Assembly (NCBI GenBank): GCA_028554645.1
Contig: JAQOOI010000061.1
Coordinates: 537,766-601,765, forward strand
DNA from: Omphalotus guepiniiformis
Taxonomy: Eukaryota; Basidiomycota; Agaricomycetes; Agaricales; Omphalotaceae
Reading direction: 5' to 3'
DNA: 64,000 nt
Under the pieces are notes generated by a model. The model searched no databases and was not told the DNA's origin. It saw nothing but the letters and a program-made list of their open reading frames with translations. Positions 1-11,539 of this stretch are shown here, piece by piece; within the stretch, counting starts at the first letter, position 1, and the number at the start of each line of letters is the position of its first letter. The position numbers and the translations under genes were made by a program.

Positions 1-1075
1 CCTTACTTACCAGAGCTCCGCCAGAGCTTACCAGAGTCGCTGTTACGAAGAGAAAATACAAAACATGTATGTATGTACATATAACCTACCCAGGCAGGCC
101 CTAAGATGGAACCAACTTGAAGTTCGAAAACACATACTCCGAGTCTCCCCTCAGAGACTAGAGTGCAACCATCTCCACCCAGTCGACTTCCAAAGTCTCT
201 TCCGCTCCGAAGTTAACATTTCACTCGAACCGTCGCGGAATCATATGCGTAGGCTATGTCTATGTAGCTCTCCGTGAAATACTACTCCCCGCAAACCCTC
301 TCTACCAGTCTCCAGAGTCCACCACTCACATCGCGTAGCCGTGAATTCGGAAACGGATCATTGCGGTCTACATACATACATATATTATGCTTATGCTTAT
401 GATCGATTTGAGGTACTTACCAGAGCTTACCAGTCGCTGTCCAGTGACAAACAGTATATAGAAGCCTGAGTAGGGAGTATGCATGACCCGAGCCCGAGGG
501 GTAAAACTCCACCTTAGATTGAAACAACCCCAACCTAACTTGAAGCTTCGGTGTTGTATTTCGGAATGCGTTGAGGTGCCAAATGAACGTTAATGAGTTA
601 CCTCAATGGAGATTATGCCAGGCAGACCTAAGGTGGAACCAACTTCAATCAATGGAGATTATGCCAGGCAGACCTAAGGTGGAACCAACTTGAAGTTCGA
701 AAACACAACTCCGAGTCTCCCCTCAGAGACTAGTTCAACCATCTCCACCCTTCTCCACCCCGGGCATCCTTCCAAAGTCTCTTTTTTTTCGCTCCGCCGA
801 GTCGTTTCGCTCGAACCGTCGCGGAAGTATACATAGCTCTCCGAGTCCGTGAAGTACTCCCCTGTACTCTCCCCCGCACCTCTCCACCAGTCTCGAGCAG
901 CCGAGTTCCACCACTTACATCGCGTAGCGGTACATTCGAAAACGGATCATTCCGCTCTAGATAATGAAAATTATGATTATGATTATGATCGATTCGGATT
1001 CGAGGTTGATCATACAGTAATCTGGTATTGTACTTACCTTAGCTTACCAGAGCTTACCAGTCGCTGTTATGCAGT
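1..1075. repeat. tandem duplication, unit about 570 bp
   Basis: Two diverged copies lie in direct orientation, roughly 84-440 and 660-1070. Both contain the run around 'aaccaacttgaagttcg', the 'ctccgagtctcccctcagag' block, the 'tcgaaccgtcgcgga' block, the 'catcgcgtag' block followed by 'aaacggatcatt', and end near 'agcttaccagtcgctgt'. Small indels separate them. No coding capacity is evident. The left copy begins close to the window edge, so more units could lie outside. Confidence 0.75.
603..692. repeat. 45-bp perfect direct repeat (two units)
   Basis: The segment 'tcaatggagattatgccagg' plus the following bases up to 'ggaaccaactt' occurs twice in immediate succession, with almost no divergence. 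It sits at the start of the second copy of the larger duplication and looks like a recent slippage or unequal-exchange event. Confidence 0.85.
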
Positions 1076-3451
1076 ACTTATACAGCTGAAAAGAAATGTA
1101 TATAACTTACCGTTCGGGCCTTGGCCTTTGCAGATCATGGTCGAATGTATCTTGTAACAACAAGTACGTAAGTAAATAACCTGCTTGAACGAGTTACAGT
1201 GTGTTGTTTCGTCGTTTCAGATGTAACTCAAAACATTACTCCACTACACTAAATCCTATACCAGCAAATCCCTCAATCGATAACACCCCATATCTCAATC
1301 CGACTCTCTTGAAATTTCAGACTCAGCGAGCGCCTCGCCTCTCTCGCCTCTCTCGCCTCAGGCCTCAGGCCTCAAGGATATCATGATCGATAAGCGGGCG
1401 TCAAGTTACTACGATAAGAATTAACAGGAACTAACTAAAACTTGTCGTGACCTCCCCTGTGTTCCCGCTGTCACTGCTGTCGGAGTCGGAGTTGGAGTTG
1501 TCATGCAGATTTCGAGTCCGCTGTGTAACATGTAAGATAACCCCTTGAGGTACCTGTAGTTAAAACATGTTTCTTGTTTTCGGATTTTTTGACAAGGCAA
1601 ACCAGCCTCTAGACTCAGGAGTTCGGGGCTTCCTTATTCGAGGATGGAGATCTCGAATTTCCTGAGATTACGGTTACGATTACACCGTAGAGGTGTGCTC
1701 TTGCAACAACAATGCAGAACCAGATGTTTGAGCAGGGGCACCAGCGAGACGCGGAGGCGCTATTCTGTACAAATACCTGAGGGCGGAGAATCAGTACTAC
1801 GCCATTGTATGATTTCGATTAGCCTCGCATCACGATAGTAAACCCGACAGAGAGGTATCAAGCTTGCAGTTCCAGTACTAAGTACCTGAGACACTGTGCA
1901 CAAATGCACAAATGTCCCTCAAGTTAGCTCTGGACTCGGTACTCAGACCTGCAGGATCACCACGCACCAGCCGTCAACGCGTCCGCGTCAACACCCGGAC
2001 CACGCCGAGATTAGCTTTTTGAGTTGGTTACTTGAGTATATGGGGATCTCTGATACATATCATAGCGCCGGGGCTTGCTTGTTGCCTCGCCTTGCTTGCT
2101 TTGCCTCGCGCGCTTTGCTAAGTCCACTGAGGTACATGGACTAAGGTCTCCTAGCGGAAACCACCGAGTGGGTCGGCAGAAGCCTATACTGATGTACAGG
2201 AGGTAGTCTCGAGGATAACAGGCACGAGAGTTGATGAGTGTATCTTGCATTCGAATGAACGTTTGCCGTTTGCACGGTAGGTCCTGGGATCCCTGATGTC
2301 AGTTTTGATTGACCATCTGATCGTACGTATGACCTACCCACACACCTATCTTGATTCCGAATCCTCGACATATCGTATCGTATCTTGATTCTAGCTGATG
2401 GATCCTCGAGTTGAAGTTCCGGAGCACACTATCTATGTACATACGGGTCAGAGAATAAAACACGCCACAAACACATGTACTCGAGCTCAATTATCAATTC
2501 GTCGGACTAGAATCTAGCAAGAATCTAGTCCTGTACTGTCAGCCTGACGATTCCGAAAAGGCCAGAGGGTGTGTGCGTCATTGACACTGATAAATAAAAA
2601 GTACCGAAATTGAAAGCATCCGGATATGAGTCGAACTTGCGAAGGAATTCTAGGCGCTGATTTTTGTGCAATGTGAGCGGAGTACATACTTAGTGGGGGA
2701 TGTGCGGTACATACTTGGGAGATACGTTTATCATTCGAGTCGATCGACGTTCCAGGATATTGGATGTCAGTCTGACGGAATATTCAGTACTACGTTATCG
2801 TAGCAATAAGCAACAAGAAAAATCGTTATCGGAGGCCGGTGTCGATATACCAGTAGAGAATTCCTTGATACTTGGAAGATGTACATAGGAGAGAGACGCG
2901 GAGGGTATGCACAGTACAACGTGCACCGCACTGCTGACGTTGAGATACGGGGGGGGCGAACGTTTCTCGGTATGTATGTGACTCGAAGCAAATATAAATG
3001 AGGATCCTTGAATTAATAATTATAGAAGATCTTATTGAAGATAAGTGTGGGTTTACCGTCATAGGAAGGCTGCTACGTAGTACGTAGCGATGACTCGGAC
3101 TGATATCATCCGGCGGTAATACAGAGTTCTGAATTTCCGAATCTCGAGCCATGCATGTGAAACCTGCTGGCCTCAGGAACGGTTTGAAGCTTTCCTCAAC
3201 GACTCTAGGTACACAGTGGTGAGCGAAAGGAGAGTACTGAGGCAGTAGAATCCAAGACGTTGTGCAATGCGGGTGCCAGGTATTGACGTTTATTGTACAT
3301 TATTATCTCCAAAAGCCATCGCCTCCCAACGTCAACTAAGTATTATCCTCAACCGTTCCTCTCTTCCTCGTACCTTCCTTCAACCTTCCGTCCGTACACA
3401 CAGTACACACTAATGACCCAAATCTAATCTAATCTCTTCCCAATCAAGACC
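1076..3451. other. gene-poor region, nothing recognised
   Basis: Only short open frames without recognisable motifs, splice pattern or similarity to known families are seen on either strand. The last 100 bp or so is pyrimidine-rich and may be the promoter and leader of the WD40 gene that starts at 3452. Confidence 0.5.
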
Positions 3452-5920
3452 ATGAACTCGAACCCAGATTCTCTCCCACCACCCACGCCCAACGGACTCA
3501 CCCTCTCTCCGAGTCTATCCACAACATTCAAACTCCACCCAGATCCAAACTACCCACAAAACTTTCCCCGGACAGTAAAATGGTACATACCAATAGTTTC
3601 TCGCTATGGCCATCGCACTGCTTACTGAAATCAAAGCCTCTTTTGAATCTTACTTCGACTTCGACTTCAACGATTTAGGTGTCCAGATGGCTCCGAATTC
3701 CTAGTTCAATGCGAGAATCGATCTTTTCAGATTATATCAACGTACGTAGTACATACTCCCTTCCTTCTGCGCGTTTCCCAAATCTAACGCGCCCCCACAG
3801 AAAATCCCTCTCAGGCTACTCTTCAATATCCGGTACGCTCCCCTTCCTCCCTTTCTTCCACTCCTCCGTCTCTCACCACGGTCCTGCTACCCCCCCAGAA
3901 ACACCCGCACCCGCACCCGCACCAACTCCCACCCGCGTATTCCACCAACCATCCCCCATACTCGACTTCACATGGTACCCAACCGCATCACCTCTCCACC
4001 CAGTTACACATTGCTTTATCGCGTCAATTAGAGAAAGTCCGGTGAAGTTGTTTGATGCTTCGGATTGTCGAGTGCGTTTTCCTTTGTTACTTCCTTCCCT
4101 CCCTTCCACCCTTCCTTCCACCCTTCGTTTGTTTGTTCGTTCGTTCATGTTGGCCTGACGCGTGACGTTCTGTTACGTTCCCGAAGCTCCGAGCCTCATA
4201 CCCCATAATCGACCACCGAGAAAGATTCATAGCTCCACATAGTCTCGCGTTCAACGCTACCGCACAAAAGTCTGTCCGCGTCTTTTCCTCCCTCTCCCTC
4301 CCTCTCCCCTACGTTCGTGAAGCCATACATGCTAACCACTCCCAACTCAGACTCTACTGCGGCTTCGAAAACGCAATCGAAATATTCGACGTAGGTGTCC
4401 CAGGAAAAGGAACGAGGGTACATACGATCCCGAGTAGGAAGAGTAAAGATGGGTTGAAAGGTGTGTTCCTCCCTCCTTCCTCCTCCCCCCCCCCTCCTCC
4501 TTTTCCTCCTCCCCCTTTACCTCCTCCTTTTCCTCGTCCTCGTCCTCGTCCTTTTCCTCGTCCTCGTCGAACCCAACTCACTTCATCTCCTTCAACCTCG
4601 ACTTCGTATCCTCGGTCCAGGCATAATCTCCGCCCTAGCCTTCACCCCCTCATACGCCTCCGACATCTACGCAGCAGGTTCACTTTCCCCGGTATCCTCT
4701 AATATCGCGTTGTTTAGTGAATCACAGGGGGAGGTTCCTGTTATGTTTCTTGGGACGGAAACTGAGAGTGGGGGGTTTAGGGCTGGTGTTACGCAGGTGA
4801 GCCTTACCTTACCTTTTTTTCCTCGTGTCCTCCAACCTCGATTTTAATTCGATGTTGTTTGTGTTGATGCGGAACTTGTTCGCGTGTAGCTCCAATTCAA
4901 CCCAACAAACCCTAACCTACTCTACGCCTCCTTCCGTCGGAAAGAGAGGATATGTTGTTGGGATATTAGGTTTCCGGAGGGGAATCCGGTTGGGGTGTTT
5001 GAGCCTGGGGCTCCGCCTCCTTTCCCTCCGAGTTTTCCTCCCCATCTTCCTTTCCCTCCAAGTTCACCTCATCCTCCGAGTTCTGCGGGTCCTCCTGCGA
5101 GTTCTACCCCAGCGGTACCGTTTCATTCTACTGAGGGCGGTGGCGAAGGAGCAAGCGCAGGCGGAGGCGGAAAAGAAAGAGAAAGAGAAAGAGAAAGAGA
5201 AAGAGAAAGAGAAAGAGAAAGAGAAAGAGAAAGAGAAAGAGAAAGAGAAAGAGAAGGAGAAAGAGAAGGAGGAGAAAGAAGAAAGGCACCCTCGGAGCCC
5301 TCAGAGACGACGAATCAAAAACGTAAATTCGATATTGATTGTACTGGGAGATGGTTAGCTGTTGGATCTCAGGTACGTTTTGTGGTTCTCATTTATGTTT
5401 CTGTTTCTTCCCTTTTTACGTCGTACTGATTCCCCACGGGGTATTTAGACCGGATTCGTGTCGGTATTCGACTTGACCTCAAGCTCGAGCGAGCCCCCCA
5501 CCACAGAGGGAGCAGGGCAAGGAGACGATGTATCCCAGCCAGCGGGTGTTATAAGACCTACAATAACTTTTCCCGCACACGAAGGTACACCCTAACCCTT
5601 CCTCCCATTCCCCGATTTCCTTTCTATTCAACCCCTCCGTTGACTGACTACCTCCGTACGTAGATTCGATCGGCGCCGTATCGTTCCACCCAAACCCACC
5701 TACATCTACATCTACGCCTATGCCGCTCTTACTATCTGCTTCTGGGTCGAGGCATTTTGTCGAGGACGAGGATTGGAGTGATTCTGAGGGTGAGGAGGAA
5801 GAAGAGACTGGGGGAGTGGAGGGTGAGGAGAGGAAGGGTGTGGAAAGGAAGGGAGTGGAAAGGAGGGGACGGAGGATTCCGAGGGTTTGGGATGCTTCGA
5901 TTAAGGTTTGGAGGTTTTGA
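3452..5920 (+). CDS. WRAP53/TCAB1-like WD40 repeat protein
   Basis: Likely fungal relative of WRAP53 (TCAB1), a WD40 protein that in animals binds Cajal-body RNAs and telomerase RNA. The order of conserved blocks matches: CPDGSEFLVQ, an ILDFTWYP block, FIASIRESPVKLFDA, LRASYPIIDHRERFIAPHSL, LYCGFENAIEIFD, GIISALAFTP, FRAGVTQVQFNPTNPNLLYA, ICCWDIRFP, FDIDCTGRWLAVGSQ, FVSVFDL, DSIGAVSFHPN, LLLSASGSRHF, and a terminal IKVWRF. Start chosen at MNSNPDSLPP, before a first short intron whose donor follows codons for RTVKW. The gene has several introns, some very rich in pyrimidine, so exact exon edges are uncertain. Oddities are a Pro-rich stretch followed by an Arg-Glu dipeptide repeat encoded by a hexanucleotide microsatellite, and an acidic insert before the C-terminus. 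Family call fairly sure; role in fungi is inferred. Confidence 0.8.
4460..4590 (+). repeat. polypyrimidine tract in a WRAP53-like intron
   Basis: The plus strand is almost purely C and T, built from tcc, cctcctt and cctcgt units. It begins after a donor-like 'ggtgtgttcc' and lies before the GIISALAFTP exon, so it is mostly or wholly intronic. It is a low-complexity mirror-like tract. Confidence 0.7.
5173..5262 (+). repeat. in-frame (GAAAGA)n microsatellite
   Basis: About fourteen to fifteen near-perfect copies of a 6-bp unit lie inside the WRAP53-like coding region, in the frame that continues into FDIDCTGRWLAVGSQ. In that frame they encode alternating Arg and Glu. The unit length is a multiple of three, so copy-number changes would keep the frame. 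Confidence 0.85.
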
Positions 5921-6278
5921 GTGTCGGGGGGACCGGGGAGATGGGGGAGAGGACATGGGTGTACAGTCGTTTCACTGATACATCTGTGATGATATTATAT
6001 ACGAGGAAATCTCCCAGTGAACTTCACTCATGACCCATACTATGACATGTATATGCAACAGTCCAAGTCAAAGTCCATATCATTACGCGTACGCATTACA
6101 TTCCAACGAACCAAACTACCAAACCTCCATCCAGTCCGATCATCTCCGACTAGAATAATGCAACCAATCATTAAAATTCATATACGGAACGACATCCCCC
6201 GTAGCTGTCCAATTCGTAATCGTAGACCACCAGGTGTCGATTTGGTCAGACCTATAACCACAAATTCACCACCACAGT
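5921..6278. other. intergenic between convergent genes
   Basis: Convergent 3' ends of the WRAP53-like gene (+) and the small secreted protein gene (-). No further gene, RNA or clear repeat is seen. Confidence 0.5.
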
Positions 6279-7113
6279 TCACCACGCCGTGAGCAAAACC
6301 GAAAAAAGGGCATTGAAAACGCACTCTGGCCAAACATCCGACCCGATATCCTCAAGGGTGCTATACAAAAAGTCGATGTAATTCTGTTTCGTTATAGCCC
6401 CCCCACACTGTCCACTGGACTCGGACTCGTTCGTACAGCCTATGATTGAGGTGTATATCTATTCGAGTTGCAATGGGTTGAGCGCCGCGGCCAGATGGTG
6501 AGGGGATGAGGATGAAGGGATGAAGGAAGGAAAGAATGAGAGGGGATGAGGGGATGAGGGAGGATGAAGACGACTCACGGAATAATCAAGAGAAGGCAAA
6601 GAACTCGGATTTATTAATTTTGGGATTGTGCTGCAGAATGCTGCTAGGTCGTATACGTTGAGCATCTAAGAGCAAGAACACAAGAGTATTAGAACCTGTC
6701 GCATATAGATAGCATATATAGAGGAAAGGAAGGGAATTATGGAGAGGAGACACACCCCATCACAAGTAGCAGCAGCCACACAACTCTTCTCGCTCCATAT
6801 TGCTTGTGATTCAGTCGCGTTGAGTTTGGAGATACATTCGTCTACCTTCGAAGTCATCAATTTCCACACGCATGAGATGAGTTCGTCTTGTGCAGCATCG
6901 ACGGATGTTGCGACTCACCAACCCAACACAAGCCTGACTAAACCCACCAAGGTACACCCCCTCTGCTGCTCTCTGCGCTGAACAAGGTCTATCTCCAGGT
7001 GCACCTGCACGCGCCTCAACATCGGGTGCGGGTACGACGAGACCCAAGGCGGACGGGAGGGTACTGCTAAGAGCGAGAGAAAGAGTGAGGATCGTGGAGG
7101 TGAATTTCATCAT
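6279..7113 (-). CDS. small secreted cysteine-containing protein, unknown function
   Basis: The N-terminus MMKFTSTILTLSLALSS followed by TLPSALG is a typical secretion signal: basic residue, hydrophobic core and small residues at the cleavage site. A further motif VPAPDVEARAG is seen in many fungal secreted proteins after the signal. The rest is spread over about four exons with blocks FSQACVGL, ELISCVWKLMTSKVDEC, WSEKSCVAAATCDG, VYDLAAFCSTIPKLINP, IIGCTNESESSGQCGGAI and EDIGSDVWPECVFNALFS. Paired cysteines are scattered across all exons and would suit disulfide bonding outside the cell. No known family was recognised. It could be an effector-like or cell-wall protein, but the sequence alone does not say. 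Exon edges are approximate; the end is the stop after LLTAW. Confidence 0.6.
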
Positions 7114-8049
7114 GACGTCAATGAATTCGATTTATCGTGTTGTCGTGTTGTTGAGCTTGAGAACTAACGACGATCGCAGACGAGCCCCTCTAGTCCGAGT
7201 CCGAGTCAGCGCAAGGCAAGGTAAGACTTAGCTTGGGGCTGGGGGAGTGTCAACACCCGACTTCTTATACCCAATTACACTATGAAACACCCAAGAACTA
7301 GACCCTATGTAACTTATGTACATACATAAGAACAGCCTGTACAGGCGGTGATAAGCAGGGGTAAACGGTAAGCGGTGCTTGGTGCATTACTTATTATTAT
7401 TCTGAACACGAACACGAATACGTACAACGCGGGAGCTCTGCATTCGGGATGGAACGTGAATGACGAAATAAATGACCCGCGTTCGCTACTCCAAGAGTGG
7501 ATTCTGGACGAGAGAAGGCTGAAAAGCCTTCGAACTTCTTGGATTCTTGAATTCTGGAGTTGTCTCGAACGAAAGCCTTGAGCTTGAGCGTTTGAGCATT
7601 TACATAGCTTAAGTAGCTTCGACACGGGAAGAGGAGTGGAGGGGCACCAAAACGGAGCTGCCAAGGCGTTTTGAGTATGAAGTAAGTAAGCGTCGGCATA
7701 GCCGGCAGTGCTTCAGTCGGACAGCGGAGACCGAATATTTCGCTCTAGGACAGACGCCGTGCCGCGGCTTCCTCTTTCAGATTCCTCGTTCATTCAACCC
7801 TTCCTACCTACCTACCTAGGCTCAGAACATTGTTTCAATCCAACAGTCTTCTTCCAAAATCAAGCGACCCATGCAGTCGAAGTGCACCCGGGCATCAGAC
7901 TCGAGTACTGGTCTCCAGAAACAGAAGTCCAGCTTTCGAGTCACGCATCGAAATTGACCAAGTTTAAAGCGAGTGGGGGTTCCAGTGAATTCCAACAATA
8001 CCGCGACAATTACACACAAATTAAAGCCTGGCCACATCCACCCACGGGC
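7114..8049. other. intergenic, contains one copy of a dispersed repeat
   Basis: Upstream of the secreted-protein gene and downstream of the first questin-oxidase-like gene. Apart from the repeat copy near 7724-7781, no gene was recognised. The plus-strand open frame across 7708-8253 is mainly antisense to the questin-like gene. Confidence 0.5.
7724..7781 (+). repeat. dispersed repeat copy 1 (empty site)
   Basis: The segment 'gcggagaccgaatatttcgc' and the following 'cagacgcc...cggcttcctc' match two other places in the window (10,540-10,597 continuing at 11,380, and 15,520-15,605 in reverse). This copy has an uninterrupted 'cagacgcc' at about 7751-7758, where the 10.6-kb copy carries a transposon. 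Confidence 0.7.
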
Positions 8050-9858
8050 CTACCTCCGATTCCCATAAAACCCTCCAAAATCAAAATACACCAAAAGCTC
8101 CGTAGGTCCCGTCTCTGCCAACCTCCCCGCAGTCAACCCCGCAGTCCTCAAAAACAGAGTCCCATCCAACTCCTCCGATCCCTCCAACTCAATCTCCGTC
8201 GCACGGAAATACCCCTTCTCCCTCGACCCGTATATCGTCGAGTAATGTACTAGTGCTCGGGTTAGTTTGGCGTAGTGGTCGTCGGGGTGGGTGATTGTGT
8301 GGTGGATGAGGGGGAGCCATGGGTTGCCACTGGTTGAGGGTTCTGAGGATATAGGATATGTCGGGGACGGTGGGTGGGAAGATAAATCCCCGGAAGGTAT
8401 AGGTTTGGCGAAAAACGACGCAATATCAAGTCTCGGACGTGAATTCCCGATCCACCAAGCGAGGATAGTTATGAGGTAGCTCCGAAGGAGTAAAACTTGA
8501 GATTTGGGCGAAAGACGCGCTGCGAGTGATGGAAGGAAGAGTGACGAAGTCACTAGGTGCATGCTATCAACAACGCCATGGTTTCAGTAAGTAATTCGGA
8601 CTCCCGGGGTGAAAACACACTCAGGACACTTACTTGACAAAATCAGCATTAAACTCACTGCCACCCCCCGTACCCTTTTCCGTATCCGTATCAGCACCCG
8701 GTACCGCATAAAACACCACCGCAAGCCACTGCAACTCCTCAATCTTCCTCTCTACATCCCTTGGATCGGAAGTATCCACTCCCCATCGTGAGACAAGGTC
8801 AACCAAAGACGAGGTTATTTCTGGATTTGACATGATACTTGAGTACATCGTGCCCATGTTTGGTTTACTTGGGGGTATGAATTTGGGGTTTTGGAGGATT
8901 TTTGATGCGATTGTGAAGGAATGTAAATTTGAAGACTCGGATCCTTTCGAGTTACTACCCTCGAAGTTGGAGGTGTGGAATATGGCATCGAAAAAACTTT
9001 TCGGAAGAATGGGAGAAGATTCTTTTTGATGAATCGCAGTTTCAGCGAGAGCTACCAAGAATCAGATAAAATCAGTTCGTTCGTTCGTTAACCTTCGAAT
9101 TGAATGAATGTATGTATTCAAACCTCACCTTCAACCATCATCCCAGGTAACCCAAACTCAACTGCATACCCAGCATGAATCATAGGATGTAATATACTCG
9201 ATAGAAACCTATTAAGCATCTCAGGGTCCGGGTCGCCGCGTACCCCTTCACCGGCAGTGTAATTTGCTTCTGGAGAGAAAACATATCTCTCCAGTGGAGC
9301 TTCGATACCTTCCTTCTTAACTACCTCGGTGAAAAAGTCTTTGTAGGCTTGGTAGTACCTGGCGGGCCGAGTCAACAAGTGGGTATTGAAGTAAGTATGT
9401 ATGGATGTGAGAAGAACTTGAAAGCGCGGACTCACGCACGATCACCAAGATGCTCATTAAAATTCTCCTCGTTAATGACCCCCGGTGCATTCCTCATAGG
9501 TCTCTGTAAAACCTTGCTTTTCTCATAACTCGCCTTGATGAGTTCTTCGTTTGCGCCTAGAGCCCATAGGGCTAGTACGTGGTGGGATATGTGACTAGCG
9601 CGCGCACACAAGGATTCAAGTTAGTGCTAAGTTAGTACTGAGATGTACTGAAGGATAAGTAGGACTTTGGACTTACTTATGCCGACCAACGTCATCAAAA
9701 AAGATATCCCAAGTATCATGGTTGATCCTTAGAATATCCCGAAGAGCGTTTGTTGATGATGGTGTGGGACCTGGTAGTCGAGCTGGACAGAATACGGAAG
9801 GAGGTGGAGTTGGAATTGGGAATAGATCGAAATCTGACTTGGAGGTGCTAGTAGACAT
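8050..9858 (-). CDS. questin-oxidase-like protein, copy 1
   Basis: Member of the questin oxidase-like family (DUF4243, with fungal relatives AflY/HypX and GedK-type Baeyer-Villiger-like oxidases of polyketide pathways). Five exons read cleanly: MSTSTSKSDFDLFPIPTPPP to DDVGRH; then NHISHHVLALWALGANEELI, the conserved His-rich motif; YYQAYKDFFTEVVKKEG to AGYAVEFGLPGMMVEG; ALAETAIHQKESS to EFNADF; and MHLVTSSLFLPSLAARLSP to FDFGGFYGNRR. Total is near the roughly 450-500 residues usual for the family. The ATG at 9858 was chosen because MSTST aligns with the start of copy 2. An in-frame TTG upstream is not a plausible start. It is the inverted duplicate of the 13.35-kb gene; the two are divergently oriented with about 3.5 kb between. 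No polyketide synthase is visible here, so a biosynthetic role is unproven. Confidence 0.85.
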
Positions 9859-10589
9859 TTTAAGTTGATGAGTCGAGTCTGCCAAGCTGAGTGAGAAGAT
9901 GGAATGGAATGGATAGAGCTCACAGTTGAAGGGCCTTTTATACCATTTCCTTACTTACTACATAGTACATACCATACCATACCATACCAGAAGACAACGA
10001 ACGGATCATCAATCACGATTCCAGCAGGTGAGAACTTCTACGGCTGAATTCAACCGAGAAACACTCGCGAAAGATCGTAATCAAGTTCAAAGCCCACTGG
10101 CAAGGGGGAGTTTGATGGCGGCATCTGAGTCTATAGTTCTATAGTGTAGAGTGCCGCAGGTGACGCGTATGTCACGGTTAGGGTCCGTCCGCATATGTAG
10201 AAAATTAAATGGCCCCAGGTTCTTGTAACCTGTGCGTCTTGGTGTACATGTAACATATCCTGACTAACCAGGGAGTCTTGGACTCGGAGGAGTCTTTGCG
10301 CTGGCCGCGTGACCGCATTTTGGGATGTATGTATATCTGACAAAGACTCGGAAGCACGAGTGACCAGTGGTTTGAAGGGGTACCCTAGGCATTATTAATC
10401 CTTCGCTTTTGACCCTAGGTTACTGTTACTGTTACTGTAGCATCGTAATAATCCTGGCCGTTGAGTACGTTGAGTAAGTACCGAGTGCAATAACCGGGAG
10501 AAATTCGAGAGATGGTTAAACTAGCTATAGTGAGAGGCTAGAGCGCTAAAATACTAGCGGAGACTGAATATTTCACTCTACGACTACGA
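9859..10589. other. upstream region of questin-like copy 1
   Basis: No gene seen. Contains a short 'catac/cattac' microsatellite near 9961-9990 and, at its right end, a second copy of the dispersed repeat beginning near 10,540. Confidence 0.5.
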
Positions 10590-11405
10590 CAGACGCCAGG
10601 ACCCCCGACAATTGGGGGGACGGTCGGATACGGATCCACCTACAAAGTGGCCTTTTTTCGGTGAAGGTAGGATACGACCCCCACTAAAAGTCCACCTATT
10701 GCTGATTTTTCCACGCTGAGGTGAGGTACTATTGTCCACCTACAGGGTGCCAACTGACGAGCAGCTCGGATATATGTCCACCTACAAAAATGTTTAGCAG
10801 TGTTTACCACGCCCGCTTAGTTGACTCAAGTGGCTCACCGGCCGGCCACCGGCTTTAACTCAAGCCTCCACGAGCCCTTCCTCTATCCTCTTGTTTGCTG
10901 ATGTCAAATTCGAGCCAACTGTGGCCAAAGGTGGATGAAATAGGATGAAAATTGACGAGCTGGACAATGATTACAGGACATCTCAGGAAAAATTTCTTGC
11001 TAATTAGGGATACTCTTACAATGCAACAGCACTATTATCTATACAGGCCCGCTGTACCAGTATCTTATTCAAAATTCTAGTCAATTTCCCTCTGTTTCCC
11101 CCTACTCATGGCTGAAGCACCACCAGAATCTCGCTCTCAACACCTAGAATCATGTATACGTGCTTAGAAATAGCCTAGGAATTTTTTTAGGATTTTTCGA
11201 AATTTTTTTGAATTTTTAGAGGTCGGATACGATTTTCCACCTACTGAAGGCGAAAATCGGAGGTCGGATGCACAATCCACCTACAGGCAACCCAAAAAAG
11301 GCAGTTTTCGTGTCCACCTACAAACCCCGAAAATCGGTGATTTTAGTATCCGACCTTCCCCCCGATTGTCGGGGGTCCTCAGACGCCACGGCTTCCTTAC
11401 TCATG
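10540..11405 (+). repeat. dispersed repeat copy 2, split by a transposon
   Basis: Sequence from 'agagcgctaaaatactagcg' to 'cagacgcc' (10,597) continues after the inserted element at 11,380 with 'cagacgccacggcttcct'. The joined halves match the reverse-strand copy at 15,520-15,605, which shows this copy was intact before the insertion. Confidence 0.75.
10598..11379. mobile_element. 782-bp non-autonomous DNA transposon with 8-bp TSD
   Basis: The ends are inverted repeats: left 'aggacccccgacaattgggg' continuing 'ggacggtcggatac', right reading inward the same with two changes ('...atcggggggaaggtcggatac'). Both ends are flanked by the 8-bp direct repeat 'cagacgcc' (10,590-10,597 and 11,380-11,387). 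No transposase ORF is present, so it is MITE-like. Inside, the word 'tccacctac' recurs at least seven times, often next to 'tcggatac' or its complement, and clustered toward both ends. This is how subterminal transposase-binding repeats look. An 8-bp TSD is known for hAT and for KDZ-type (Zisupton) elements; the terminal bases do not decide between them. Confidence 0.85.
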
Positions 11406-11539
11406 ATCAGGCCACATGGCCTCTCGGACCGTAAAGCTCCGAAGACGTTTCTACTGTAAGAGTGTTTTCGGCAACATTTCTCACGCCACAAACGCGTTGA
11501 CGGGCAGACGCGTCTTTTGCCTTTGTACCACCACCAACC

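Noticed and set aside
4825..5358. 177-codon frame with Lys-Glu repeat
   Set aside because: Overlaps the microsatellite in a frame that does not continue into the WD40 exons; the Arg-Glu frame does.
7708..8253. 181-codon plus-strand frame
   Set aside because: Mostly antisense to the last exon of the questin-oxidase-like gene; no motif and no splice pattern of its own.
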